Below, piece after piece: positions 1 to 9,252 of a DNA stretch of 37,191 bases. The stretch's first letter is position 1. Each line of letters starts with the position of its first letter. The notes below the pieces were generated by a model that saw only the letters and a program-made list of their open reading frames with translations, had not been told where the DNA came from and did no database searches. Location of the stretch: positions 1-37,191 of the forward strand of contig JBKQWE010000111.1 of assembly GCA_052139675.1 (NCBI GenBank). The letters run 5' to 3'. The DNA comes from JBEKCB01 sp052139675. GTDB taxonomy: Bacteria; Planctomycetota; Brocadiia; CAIUPP01. A program made the translations under genes and the position numbers.

Positions 1-168
1 ATCATGGAGGCGGCTGGAATTCACGATATACTGACAAAGTGCGTCGGCTCGAGAAATCCCCACAACGTGATAAAGGCTACGGTTGAGGGGCTCAAGAAGC
101 TGCGCAGCATCGAGCAGGTTTCCAAAACCAGAGGGAAGAACATCCTGGAGGAAGCCCAGGCCTCTTAG
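1..168 (+). CDS. rpsE: 30S ribosomal protein S5, C-terminal part
   Basis: Frame 1 is open from the first base to a TAG at 166-168 and gives 55 residues. The stretch MEAAGIHDILTK, then GSRNPHNVIKAT and a final lysine/arginine-rich helix, matches the end of S5, a small-subunit protein involved in decoding accuracy and assembly. The 5' part lies outside the window. It is followed 37 nt later by rpmD, the normal spc-operon neighbour. Confidence 0.93.
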   Translation: MMEAAGIHDILTKCVGSRNPHNVIKATVEGLKKLRSIEQVSKTRGKNILEEAQAS

Positions 169-205
169 AGCGGGCTAGTCTCGCTAGGATTTTCAGGGTG
201 AAGAT

Positions 206-427
206 ATGGTAAAGCCGATTGAGGTCAGTTTGATCAAAAGCCCGATTGGGCGGCCCGAAAAACACCGCAAGATTTTGCGCTCCCTCGGGCTTACGAGGAT
301 GCACAGGCCCGTTAGCCTCTACAGCTCCCCCCAGGTGCTCGGAGCGCTCAGGAAAGTTATTCACATGGTCAGTGTCCGTTCGCAGACCCCGGATGGGGCG
401 CTGACGGGTCCTGATTCGCAAAGCTGA
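206..427 (+). CDS. rpmD: 50S ribosomal protein L30
   Basis: This 73-residue protein contains the L30 core: a beta strand (IEVSLIKSPIG), then RPEKHRKILRSLGL and the end strand KVIHMVSVR. Bacterial L30 is usually about 60 residues, so roughly 14 residues after the core are an extra tail of unknown significance. An AGGGTG sequence about 5 nt before the ATG can serve as ribosome binding site. In most bacteria rplO (L15) and secY follow; here neither is present and the next gene is on the other strand. L30 binds 23S rRNA in the large subunit. Confidence 0.93.
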   Translation: MVKPIEVSLIKSPIGRPEKHRKILRSLGLTRMHRPVSLYSSPQVLGALRKVIHMVSVRSQTPDGALTGPDSQS

Positions 428-557
428 TTATAGTCGAGGATAGAATAGATGAGACTCGGTGCCGGTGCTCGCGCGCGGGCCGACGTATCCGAAAATTCCG
501 CACATGAAAGGATTCGATCTGAAAAAAGAATACTCGGCCGCCCCGGATGAGTCGACG

Positions 558-1253
558 TCACTTGAGCTCGACGGACCAGTACGCCTGGTCGAGGAAGGTC
601 TTCCAGGAACGGTAGCGCCCGGACCGGAGTTTCAGATGAATCACCGGGCTGCGCTTCGGCTCCTGCGGCAGACGAATCAGCTTCATGTGCGCCTGGCGCG
701 GAGTCCGCCCGCCTTTGCGCTTGTTGCACTCCGTGCAGGCGCAGACCAGGTTCGCCCAGCTCGTGGGCCCGCCCTGAGAACGCGGAATGACGTGGTCCAG
801 GCTCAATTCGCCGCTGGGAAACCGGTGGCCGCAATACTGGCACCGATTCTCGTCGCGCGCGAACAGGTTGCGGCGGTTGAACTGCATCCGCTGCCGAGGC
901 AGCTTGTCGTAGCCGAGCAGCCGGATCACGCGCGGGACCCGGATCTCGAACGAGACGGTCCGGATCCAGTCATAGGCCTCGTCGTTCTCCGTGAAGAACT
1001 CGCGATACTGCGAGACTTCGCGCCAGCTCTCGAAGTCGAACGACTCGTATCGGTCCTCGGTGACGTGGACGACCTCGGCGATTTCTTTGCACAGCAGCGA
1101 GAACGCGCGACGGGCAGGGATTACGTGCAGCGCCATGAAGTAGCGGTTCAGCACCAGCACGCTGGACTCAAGCGCAGACGAGTCTTCCACGGTCTTGATC
1201 CAAATCCACGTCCATCCGCGAAACCGAAAGAAGCCCGATATAGGAGCGTTCAT
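558..1253 (-). CDS. HNH endonuclease family protein
   Basis: The protein (231 residues from ATG at 1253) has a conserved N-terminal segment (SSVLVLNRYFMALHV) and a C-terminal HNH nuclease domain. The domain shows a first CQYC zinc pair, LSLDHVIPRSQGG with the catalytic His, NLVCACTECNKRKGGRTP with the second Cys pair, and an Arg/Lys-rich tail. This is the free-standing HNH type (McrA-like superfamily) common in environmental bacteria, with unknown cellular role. The start is uncertain: the ATG at 1253 lacks a clear ribosome binding site, whereas a GTG at 1190, preceded by GGATC, lies just before the conserved region. It stands alone, convergent to rpmD and 378 nt downstream of folE. Confidence 0.85.
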   Translation of the reverse strand: MNAPISGFFRFRGWTWIWIKTVEDSSALESSVLVLNRYFMALHVIPARRAFSLLCKEIAEVVHVTEDRYESFDFESWREVSQYREFFTENDEAYDWIRTVSFEIRVPRVIRLLGYDKLPRQRMQFNRRNLFARDENRCQYCGHRFPSGELSLDHVIPRSQGGPTSWANLVCACTECNKRKGGRTPRQAHMKLIRLPQEPKRSPVIHLKLRSGRYRSWKTFLDQAYWSVELK

Positions 1254-1631
1254 TATAGTCGCCGGGGTGGACGGCTTCAAGGTGGATTCGAGAATCTATC
1301 GCGCGAAAGGTCTTGACGAGCGCACAGCCGGTACATCCAGGTCGTACGGACGGACCCTCCCGATGCCTGGACGACGAATCTTGAAGCATGCAGCGGCGAG
1401 CGTAGCGACCTGGAAGGCGGAGACAGTTATTGTGGAATGGAATAACCAACTCAGCCGAGACTCGCTTATTCAGTGACGGTGCGGATGTTTTTGCAACGTC
1501 TGATAATATATCTTATGTTACCTTTACCATCCGGCAACCCAGCTTGCAGCCTGTAGTTCTGGTCTTGACGCTGCTGAAAATCGCCGGCGTGCTCTGGACT
1601 GGCTGGCCTGCGAGGCCGTACGCCTCGCTGA
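1254..1631. other. Intergenic stretch between folE and the HNH gene
   Basis: I see no credible gene in these 378 nt. The open frames here lack recognisable domains and overlap one another on both strands. The region holds a hairpin next to the folE stop (1610-1628) and an AT-rich patch around 1500-1520 that could contain a promoter for the HNH gene, but no convincing -35/-10 pair is visible. Confidence 0.6.
1610..1628 (-). terminator. Hairpin just after folE, possible transcription end
   Basis: A perfect 7-bp inverted repeat (GCGAGGC ... GCCTCGC) with a 5-nt loop begins 3 nt beyond the folE stop. It has no run of T behind it, so it is not a classical intrinsic terminator. It may stabilise the 3' end of the long operon transcript or mark a Rho-dependent end. 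Confidence 0.4.
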
Positions 1632-2195
1632 TTATTTCGATGCGCGTATCAGCGACATCGCTTCGGCGCGGGTGGCGTTATTCTCGCGGAATATGCCGCG
1701 GACCACGGAGGTGACAGTGACGGCGCCGGGCTTCTTGACGCCGCGCATGGTCATGCAGAGATGTTCCGCCTCGATGACGACCATGACGCCTTTCGGCCGG
1801 AGCGCGTTGACGATCGTCTCGGCGATGGCCGTGGTCAGCCGCTCCTGGACTTGGAGCTTCTTGGCGTGGACATCCACGACGCGAGCCAGCTTGCTGATGC
1901 CGGTGACGCGCGCGCCGTCCGGGATATACGCGACGTGCGCTTTTCCGATGAACGGCAGCAAGTGATGCTCACAGACGGACTGGAACGGAATGTCGCGGAT
2001 CAGGACGATCTCGTCGTGATCCTCGGACCGGAGCGGCTTGATGATCGTGGAGGCGTCTATCATCATGCCGGCGTAGAGTTCCATGCACATGTTTGCCACG
2101 CGGCGCGGAGTCTGCCGGATGCCGGGACGGTTCGGCTGCTCGCCGATGCCTTCGAGAAAGAGCCTCACGGCGCGTTCGATTTTTTTTGCATCCAT
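1632..2195 (-). CDS. folE: GTP cyclohydrolase I (FolE)
   Basis: It converts GTP to 7,8-dihydroneopterin triphosphate, the first step of folate (and some pterin or queuosine-type) synthesis. The sequence shows the zinc/active-site block SVCEHHLLPF, the substrate segment GISKLARVVDVHAKKLQVQERLT, and the second Cys in AEHLCMTMRGV, so the Cys-His-Cys zinc set is complete. I chose the ATG at 2195 (187 residues) because GGAG lies 9 nt upstream; an ATG five codons earlier (2210) has no ribosome binding site. It is the last gene of the long minus-strand run, 30 nt after dapA. The other folate gene, folP, lies in the same run. Confidence 0.95.
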   Translation of the reverse strand: MDAKKIERAVRLFLEGIGEQPNRPGIRQTPRRVANMCMELYAGMMIDASTIIKPLRSEDHDEIVLIRDIPFQSVCEHHLLPFIGKAHVAYIPDGARVTGISKLARVVDVHAKKLQVQERLTTAIAETIVNALRPKGVMVVIEAEHLCMTMRGVKKPGAVTVTSVVRGIFRENNATRAEAMSLIRASK

Positions 2196-2225
2196 CAGTG
2201 CGGTCTCCATGGGCGCGAACCGTGT

Positions 2226-3098
2226 TTATTTCAGAAGTCCGTAGTTTCGCATCGCCTGGCGCAGTTTCGACTTGTTTTCAGGGCGCATCGGCGAAAGCGG
2301 CAGCCGCAATTCGCCCGTGCAGAGCCCGAGCAGCTCCATGGCGGTCTTAATCCCGATCGGGTTGCTTTCGAGGAACGTCGCTTTGACCAGCGGCAGCATC
2401 TTGAAATGAGCCGCGCGCGCCGCCGGCAGATCTCCCGCGAGCGCTGAGGAGACGAGTCCGGCCACGTCGCGCGGGACGATGTTGGCCAGGACGGAGATGA
2501 CGCCGGTCGCGCCGACCGAGATCATCGGCAGCGTAAGGGAATCGTCGCCGGACATGACGTCGAGGCGCGTCTGTCGGCACAGTTCGCTGACGCGGTCGAG
2601 CGAGCCGCCGGCTTCCTTGATCCCGACGACTTCCTTGACCTCGTCGGCCAGGCGCAGCACCGTCTCCATCGCAATCTCGCGCCCGGTCCGCGACGGGATG
2701 CTGTAGAGCACCATCGGCAGGTGCACGGCCTCGGCGATCGCCTTGAAATGCAGGAACATGCCGTCCGGCTCCGGCCGGTTGTAATACGGCGAGATCAGCA
2801 GGCAGGCGTCCGCGCCGGCTTTGGCCGCCGCAAGGGTCAATTCCACCGCCTCCTGCGTACTGTTGGAGCCGGTGCCCGCCATGACCGGGATCCTTCTGGC
2901 CGTGTGTTTCACGACGAACGCGATGACTTCCTTGTGCTCCTCGGTCGTCAGCGTCGCGGATTCTCCAGTCGTCCCGCAGGGAGAAAGGCCGGTCGTCCCT
3001 TCCCGAACGTGAAAGTCAATCAACTGCTCGAGCCGGGCGTAGTCCACGGTCCCGTTGCGAAACGGCGTTGTCAGGGCGACAAACGAGCCTTTGAACAT
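2226..3098 (-). CDS. dapA: 4-hydroxy-tetrahydrodipicolinate synthase (DapA)
   Basis: DapA condenses pyruvate with aspartate semialdehyde, the entry to lysine and diaminopimelate (peptidoglycan) synthesis. With the start at 3098 the protein has 290 residues, the usual length, and the family landmarks fall in place: GTTGES at 42-47, the catalytic Tyr132 in LPMVLYSIPSRTG with Arg137, and the Schiff-base Lys161 in VGIKEAGG. AGAGG about 10 nt upstream supports this ATG over the longer open frame. It follows pdxJ by 28 nt and is probably co-transcribed. Confidence 0.96.
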   Translation of the reverse strand: MFKGSFVALTTPFRNGTVDYARLEQLIDFHVREGTTGLSPCGTTGESATLTTEEHKEVIAFVVKHTARRIPVMAGTGSNSTQEAVELTLAAAKAGADACLLISPYYNRPEPDGMFLHFKAIAEAVHLPMVLYSIPSRTGREIAMETVLRLADEVKEVVGIKEAGGSLDRVSELCRQTRLDVMSGDDSLTLPMISVGATGVISVLANIVPRDVAGLVSSALAGDLPAARAAHFKMLPLVKATFLESNPIGIKTAMELLGLCTGELRLPLSPMRPENKSKLRQAMRNYGLLK

Positions 3099-3126
3099 GT
3101 GTCCGACACCTCTTTCGCTGGGAACT

Positions 3127-3864
3127 TCAGGTTCTCTTCGCATAAAGAGCGATCAGCGCGCACATCTCGCGGACGGCGCGCTCCATGCCGACCATCACCG
3201 CGCGAGCGATGAGGCTGTGGCCGATGTGGAGCTCTTCGACGTGCAGCGCTCCGACGAGCGCGCGCACGTTCGTATAGGTGAGCCCATGACCCGCGTTGAC
3301 ACGCAGCCGGAGCCGGCCGGCCTCTTCGGCGGCCCGCAACAGCCGCTCCAGATGCCGCGTCTGCGCCGGATCGCCGCGCGCATTCGCATAGGGGCCGGTG
3401 TGGAGTTCGACGGCGTCGGCGCCGCGCTCCGCCGAAGCCCGAACCTGGCCGAGGTCGGCGTCAATGAAGAGGCTAACAAGGATGCCCTGTTTTTTCAAGC
3501 GCGCGATGTCCCGCGCCAGCGGCGGCCGCGACCGCGCGACATCGAGCCCCCCTTCCGTCGTGACCTCGGCGCGCTTCTCCGGCACGAGCGTCACCTGTTC
3601 CGGCCGGGTCTTCAGGGCGATGCCAACGATCTCCGGCACGCAGGCCATTTCCAGGTTCAGCTTGGTGAACACCGTCTCGCGCAGCAGCCGCAGGTCGCGG
3701 TCGTTGATGTGGCGGCGGTCCTCGCGCAGATGAGCGGTGATGACCTCGGCGCCGCCCAGCGTCGCCAGCGCCGCCGCCGTCACCGGATCGGGCTCGAAAG
3801 TCCTGCGCGCCTGGCGCACGGTCGCCACGTGGTCAATATTCACTCCGAGCTTGGGTATCTTCAT
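3127..3864 (-). CDS. pdxJ: Pyridoxine 5'-phosphate synthase (PdxJ)
   Basis: PdxJ closes the pyridine ring of vitamin B6 in the DXP-dependent route, joining 1-deoxyxylulose 5-phosphate and 3-amino-2-oxopropyl phosphate. The 245-residue TIM-barrel begins MKIPKLGVNIDHVATVRQAR, with the conserved N-terminal Asp-His. It continues with ITAHLREDRRHI, VELHTGPYAN and VNAGHGLTY, and ends with ELHIGHSLIARA and a MERAVREM helix. GGAGGAA 8 nt before the ATG at 3864 fixes the start; the longer open frame upstream is not coding. The gene lies 38 nt after cdaR, an order seen in other bacteria that carry cdaA-cdaR. Confidence 0.96.
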   Translation of the reverse strand: MKIPKLGVNIDHVATVRQARRTFEPDPVTAAALATLGGAEVITAHLREDRRHINDRDLRLLRETVFTKLNLEMACVPEIVGIALKTRPEQVTLVPEKRAEVTTEGGLDVARSRPPLARDIARLKKQGILVSLFIDADLGQVRASAERGADAVELHTGPYANARGDPAQTRHLERLLRAAEEAGRLRLRVNAGHGLTYTNVRALVGALHVEELHIGHSLIARAVMVGMERAVREMCALIALYAKRT

Positions 3865-3902
3865 CGTCGTGTTCCTCCGCCCGGGCTCCGGCGGGCGCCG
3901 GG

Positions 3903-4958
3903 CTACCTGGGCTTCGCCTCGCTGATTTTTACGGGACAGGTGGAAATCGCCGGCTTGACGACCACGTCCCGCTGATGTTCGTCCACGATCTGCGCATAAA
4001 TGGGCTGGGTGTAGGGCGTTTCCTGCGGGACCAGCTTCGGGTCGCGGACGTCCACGTAAAGGACGATGTTCTCCTTCTTCAGCGTCTCGATGGCGCTCTT
4101 CGGCCCGCTGACCTGAACGTTGGTGGTGCTCTCCCGGAGCAGCGTCGCCACGTAGGAATAGCCGGGCGGCACGAGCAGCTCGATCGGGACTTCGGTGAAG
4201 CTCTTCTCGACCGGCGCCCTCGCCAGATGGATGTTGCACTGAACCAGGTCGGTGCAAGTGATCGGGTAGCTCTTCCCTTCAAAGGTCGCGCTGGAAGGAA
4301 TGCGGGCCATCGGCTGCAAATCCCACTCGTCCCTGTTTCCGGGGCGAGGCGCAGAAATATTGATTTCTTCGGTCTCGATCCCGGTGTTGTGGAGCTGTGC
4401 GACGACGACCGCCGGGCCGCGAATCATCACCTCGGCCGTGAGCGGAAAGGCGTATTCCACGCGATAGCCCGGCGGCGGCGCGGAGTACTTCGGCACCACC
4501 GGCGCCATCATGGCGGCCTCGCGGACGAGTTCGATCTTGAGTTCCGGCGGCTTGAAGCTCTCGATCTGCAGGGAGAAGTCGCGCGACGTCACCAGAAGCT
4601 CCTTCTTCAGAGTCACGCTGACGGGCTTCTGGTCAGGCGTGGGCGCGACGTTGCAGTCAAGGTAAGTTTTTCCCGCGCTCAACTCCTGTTTGAACTGGTC
4701 CTCGAAGCGGCGCGGATAGCTGAGTTTGACCTTGACCAGCAGGTTTTCCCCGCGGACCGCTTCATCGGGCAGTATGTGTTCAACGGACCAGCCTTCGCCC
4801 ACGTGAATGTGGACGGGGATCTCAACGTCGCTTTCGGTATAACTGCTGACGTAGGCGTAGAGCCACAGCCCGAGCGCCATCGCCAGCGCCATCACCTTGG
4901 CGGTGAAGTTGTTGAACACGTGCTTCCAGATGAACTCTTCGAAGGTTTTCAGCGGCAT
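3903..4958 (-). CDS. cdaR: YbbR-domain membrane protein, CdaA regulator (CdaR)
   Basis: This 351-residue protein has one N-terminal membrane helix (about 18-40, VMALAMALGLWLYAYVSSY) followed by YbbR-type beta-rich repeats outside the membrane. Recognisable repeat parts are VEIPVHIHV, a central VVAQLHNTGIETEEINIS, and VQVSGPKSAIETLKKENIVLYVDV. In Gram-positive bacteria CdaR binds the diadenylate cyclase CdaA and tunes its activity. The gene starts one base after the cdaA stop, so translation is almost certainly coupled. The function here rests on the pairing and the domain; nothing in the sequence shows the direction of regulation. Confidence 0.9.
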   Translation of the reverse strand: MPLKTFEEFIWKHVFNNFTAKVMALAMALGLWLYAYVSSYTESDVEIPVHIHVGEGWSVEHILPDEAVRGENLLVKVKLSYPRRFEDQFKQELSAGKTYLDCNVAPTPDQKPVSVTLKKELLVTSRDFSLQIESFKPPELKIELVREAAMMAPVVPKYSAPPPGYRVEYAFPLTAEVMIRGPAVVVAQLHNTGIETEEINISAPRPGNRDEWDLQPMARIPSSATFEGKSYPITCTDLVQCNIHLARAPVEKSFTEVPIELLVPPGYSYVATLLRESTTNVQVSGPKSAIETLKKENIVLYVDVRDPKLVPQETPYTQPIYAQIVDEHQRDVVVKPAISTCPVKISEAKPR

Positions 4959-4959
4959 G

Positions 4960-5775
4960 TCATGTCTTCGCCGGGTTGCCGGAGGCGGCCGGGACCGTCT
5001 CGATCAAGGCCTCTTCGAGAATCTTGTGCAACTGGTCCCTGTCGAGGCCCATGCGCAGCTCGCCACGGTGCACAAACGAGACCTGCTGCGTCTCTTCCGA
5101 GACGGCGATCGAGATCGCATCGGAATCCTCAGTCACGCCGATCGCGGCGCGGTGTCGAGTTCCCAGGGTCCGCGCCAGGCCCGGTTGCTCAGTCAGCGGC
5201 AGCAGGCAGGCCGCCGCCGCGATCCGGTCGCCCCGGATGATGACCGCGCCGTCATGAAGAGGCGAGCCGGGCCAGAAGATCGTCACCAGCAGTTCGCTCG
5301 TGACGGCGGCATTGACCGGGGTGCCGCCCTCGATGAGCGCGCCGAGTCCCACATCGCGCTCGATGACGATCAGCGCGCCGACCTTGCGCTGCGCCAGCGT
5401 GAAGGCCGCCGTGACGATCTCCGGTACAATGGTGGCCTCGCCGTGGAACAGCCACCAGAACATCGGCACTTCGCCCAGCCGCAGCAGCAGTCGCCGGATC
5501 TCCGGCTGAAAGAGCACCGCGATGATCAGGAGGCAGGTCAGCACATTGGGCCCCATGAGGTATTCGATCCGGTACAGGTGCAACTGGTTGGCCAGGAATA
5601 CCACCACGAGGAGCGCCATGACGAGGACGAAGAAGAGGCCGCGCAGGACGCCCGCGCCGCGCGTGGCCTGCAGGAACCCCAAAATGGCATAGAAGACCAC
5701 GTACAGCAGCGCAATCTCAATCAGCGCCGGCCACAGAGTGTTCCAGTGCGGAAGCAAAGTCAGGGGCGTGCTCAA
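4960..5775 (-). CDS. cdaA: Diadenylate cyclase CdaA (c-di-AMP synthase)
   Basis: The enzyme makes the second messenger cyclic di-AMP from two ATP. The 271-residue protein has three N-terminal membrane helices (about 15-35, 42-64, 74-92). A DAC domain follows with both signature motifs: DGA in SPLHDGAVIIRGD and RHR in LGTRHRAAIG. The start is a TTG that overlaps the folP stop (shared TTGA), with AGGGAAAGG 7 nt upstream. The overlaps with folP before it and cdaR after it point to one translationally coupled unit. A probable c-di-AMP phosphodiesterase (pgpH) lies 7.5 kb upstream in the same run. Confidence 0.95.
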   Translation of the reverse strand: MSTPLTLLPHWNTLWPALIEIALLYVVFYAILGFLQATRGAGVLRGLFFVLVMALLVVVFLANQLHLYRIEYLMGPNVLTCLLIIAVLFQPEIRRLLLRLGEVPMFWWLFHGEATIVPEIVTAAFTLAQRKVGALIVIERDVGLGALIEGGTPVNAAVTSELLVTIFWPGSPLHDGAVIIRGDRIAAAACLLPLTEQPGLARTLGTRHRAAIGVTEDSDAISIAVSEETQQVSFVHRGELRMGLDRDQLHKILEEALIETVPAASGNPAKT

Positions 5776-6667
5776 TTCCAGGCCTTTCCCTGTATCGCCG
5801 CCATCACCTTGACCACGTGGACCGCGCAGCGGAGGTCGTGCACGCGCACGATGGCCGCGCCCCGCTCCGCAGCCGCCGCCACCGTCGCCGCCGTTCCGAA
5901 AACGCGCTCCGCCGGCGGCACGCCGAGGATATGGCCCAGCATGGCCTTGCGCGAGGTGCCGACCAGGATCGGCCTCGACAGCGAACCCAGTGTGTCGAGA
6001 TGGCGCAGCAGCGACATGTTATGCTCGAAGTTCTTTCCGAATCCGAAGCCGGGGTCCACGATGATTTGCTCCTCGGCGATCCCCTGCCCGACAGCCCAGG
6101 CGATCCGCCCGGCCAGAAAATCGCGCACCTCGGCGACCACATCCCGGTAGAACGGCTTCTCCTGCATGTCCCGCGGCTGCCCTTGCATGTGCATGAGCAC
6201 CACCGGGGCGCCGCGCTCGGCCACGAGCCGCGCCATGGCGGCGTCCTGGCGCAGCGCCGAGATGTCGTTCACGATCTGCGCGCCCGCGTCCAGCGCCTGT
6301 CTCGCGACGCCGGCGCTCGTGGTGTCAATGCTGATCGGCGTCCGGAGCCGGGGCGCCAGCCGCCGGATCACCGGAATCACGCGCGCGGCCTGCTCCGCCT
6401 CCGGCAGAAATTCGGCGCCCGGCCGCGTGGACTCGCCGCCGATGTCAATCACGTCGGCGCCCTCGCCGGCCATCTCCTCGGCATGGGCCGCCGCCTTCGA
6501 GACGTCCAGGAACATCCCGCCGTCGGAGAACGAATCCGGCGTCACGTTCAGTATTCCCATGACGCACACGCGCCGGTCCCCGCCGAGCTGCAGCTTCCCT
6601 CCGTTCGGCAGCGTCAGCTCATAGGCATCGCGAACGCTCCGCGGCGTTTGAGCGCTGCGGATATCGC

Positions 6668-6671
<4 letters not shown>
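5772..6671 (-). CDS. folP: Dihydropteroate synthase (FolP)
   Basis: FolP joins 6-hydroxymethyl-dihydropterin pyrophosphate and p-aminobenzoate, the sulfonamide-sensitive step of folate synthesis. All barrel landmarks are visible: MGILNVTPDSFSDGG, VIDIGGESTRPGA, PISIDTTSAGVA, IVNDISALR, VLMHMQG, VDPGFGFGK, LVGTSRKAMLG and a final VRVHDL. The length, 299 residues, is slightly above the usual ~280 because of an N-terminal extension. Its ATG overlaps the ftsH stop (ATGA), and its own stop overlaps the cdaA start. Confidence 0.96.
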
Positions 6672-8668
<1,997 letters not shown>

Positions 8669-8685
8669 GAACTCGCGGTTCTCCT

Positions 8686-9252
8686 TTAGAAGCTCTCTTG
8701 CATTTGCTCGATAATCTGGTCGGCAATGTAATCGAAACTCGTGCGCGTGGCGCTGGTCAATGTTTCGCCGCGCGTCACGACGAAGTCGGTCGGACGCTCG
8801 ATGTTCCTGCCTTCCGCATGGACGCGGCCGGTGCGCCGGTCCTTCCACGTAAAGTCCACGATGATCGTCACGCGTCCCGAACTGACGTTATTGTTGACGT
8901 CGCGCACGAGAACCCCCGGCTCCACCTTGCGGATCGTGGCCTCGAGAACGCTGTCGGCTTGTTCTTCCGAGGCGATCTTCAACGGCGTCCGCCGCACCAC
9001 TTCGTTTTTGATGCGCTCGGTCAACTCCAGTTCCATCGTATAGGCCGGCCGGCTCGATGAAGGCTGGCCGGCCCCCGGAAGGTCATCCGACTTGACCGCC
9101 TCATGCCAGAACGTATCGTTCCCGACCACGCGAATATGGACGGTGTGCACGTCTGCCGGTATCAGAAAGCCCGCATGATACCCGCAGCCGGTGAGGAGCA
9201 ATCCGGCCGCCGCGAGCAGCGCGCCACACACCACGGGTCGCCACAATTTCAT
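8686..9252 (-). CDS. LptE-like outer-membrane lipoprotein
   Basis: This 188-residue protein has a lipoprotein signal (MKLWRPVVCGALLAAAGLLLTGCGY) with lipobox LTGC and the typical CGYH start of LptE proteins. After it come a beta-strand segment VHTVHIRVVGN, ELTERIKNEVVRRTPLKIAS, SVLEATIRKVEPG and a final helix FDYIADQIIEQM. LptE plugs the LptD barrel that delivers lipopolysaccharide to the outer surface. The family is divergent, so the name is by architecture and local motifs. Its ATG overlaps the stop of the TPR gene (ATGA). It implies a diderm envelope. Confidence 0.8.
   Translation of the reverse strand: MKLWRPVVCGALLAAAGLLLTGCGYHAGFLIPADVHTVHIRVVGNDTFWHEAVKSDDLPGAGQPSSSRPAYTMELELTERIKNEVVRRTPLKIASEEQADSVLEATIRKVEPGVLVRDVNNNVSSGRVTIIVDFTWKDRRTGRVHAEGRNIERPTDFVVTRGETLTSATRTSFDYIADQIIEQMQESF

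Noticed and set aside
450..555. Short ATG frame after rpmD (begins MRLGAGARAR), considered as a remnant of rplO
   Set aside because: L15 also begins with Met-Arg-Leu, but nothing after this resembles L15 and the frame closes after about 33 codons.
361..843. Open frame on the minus strand over rpmD and the HNH gene end
   Set aside because: It crosses two recognisable genes in other frames and has no domain or conserved block.
1490..1530. AT-rich patch as a promoter for the HNH gene
   Set aside because: Several TATA-like hexamers occur but none has a -35 at proper spacing on either strand.
3865..4257. N-terminal extension of the pdxJ open frame
   Set aside because: It overlaps the end of cdaR in another frame and is Arg/Gly-rich without homology; a strong ribosome binding site marks the ATG at 3864.
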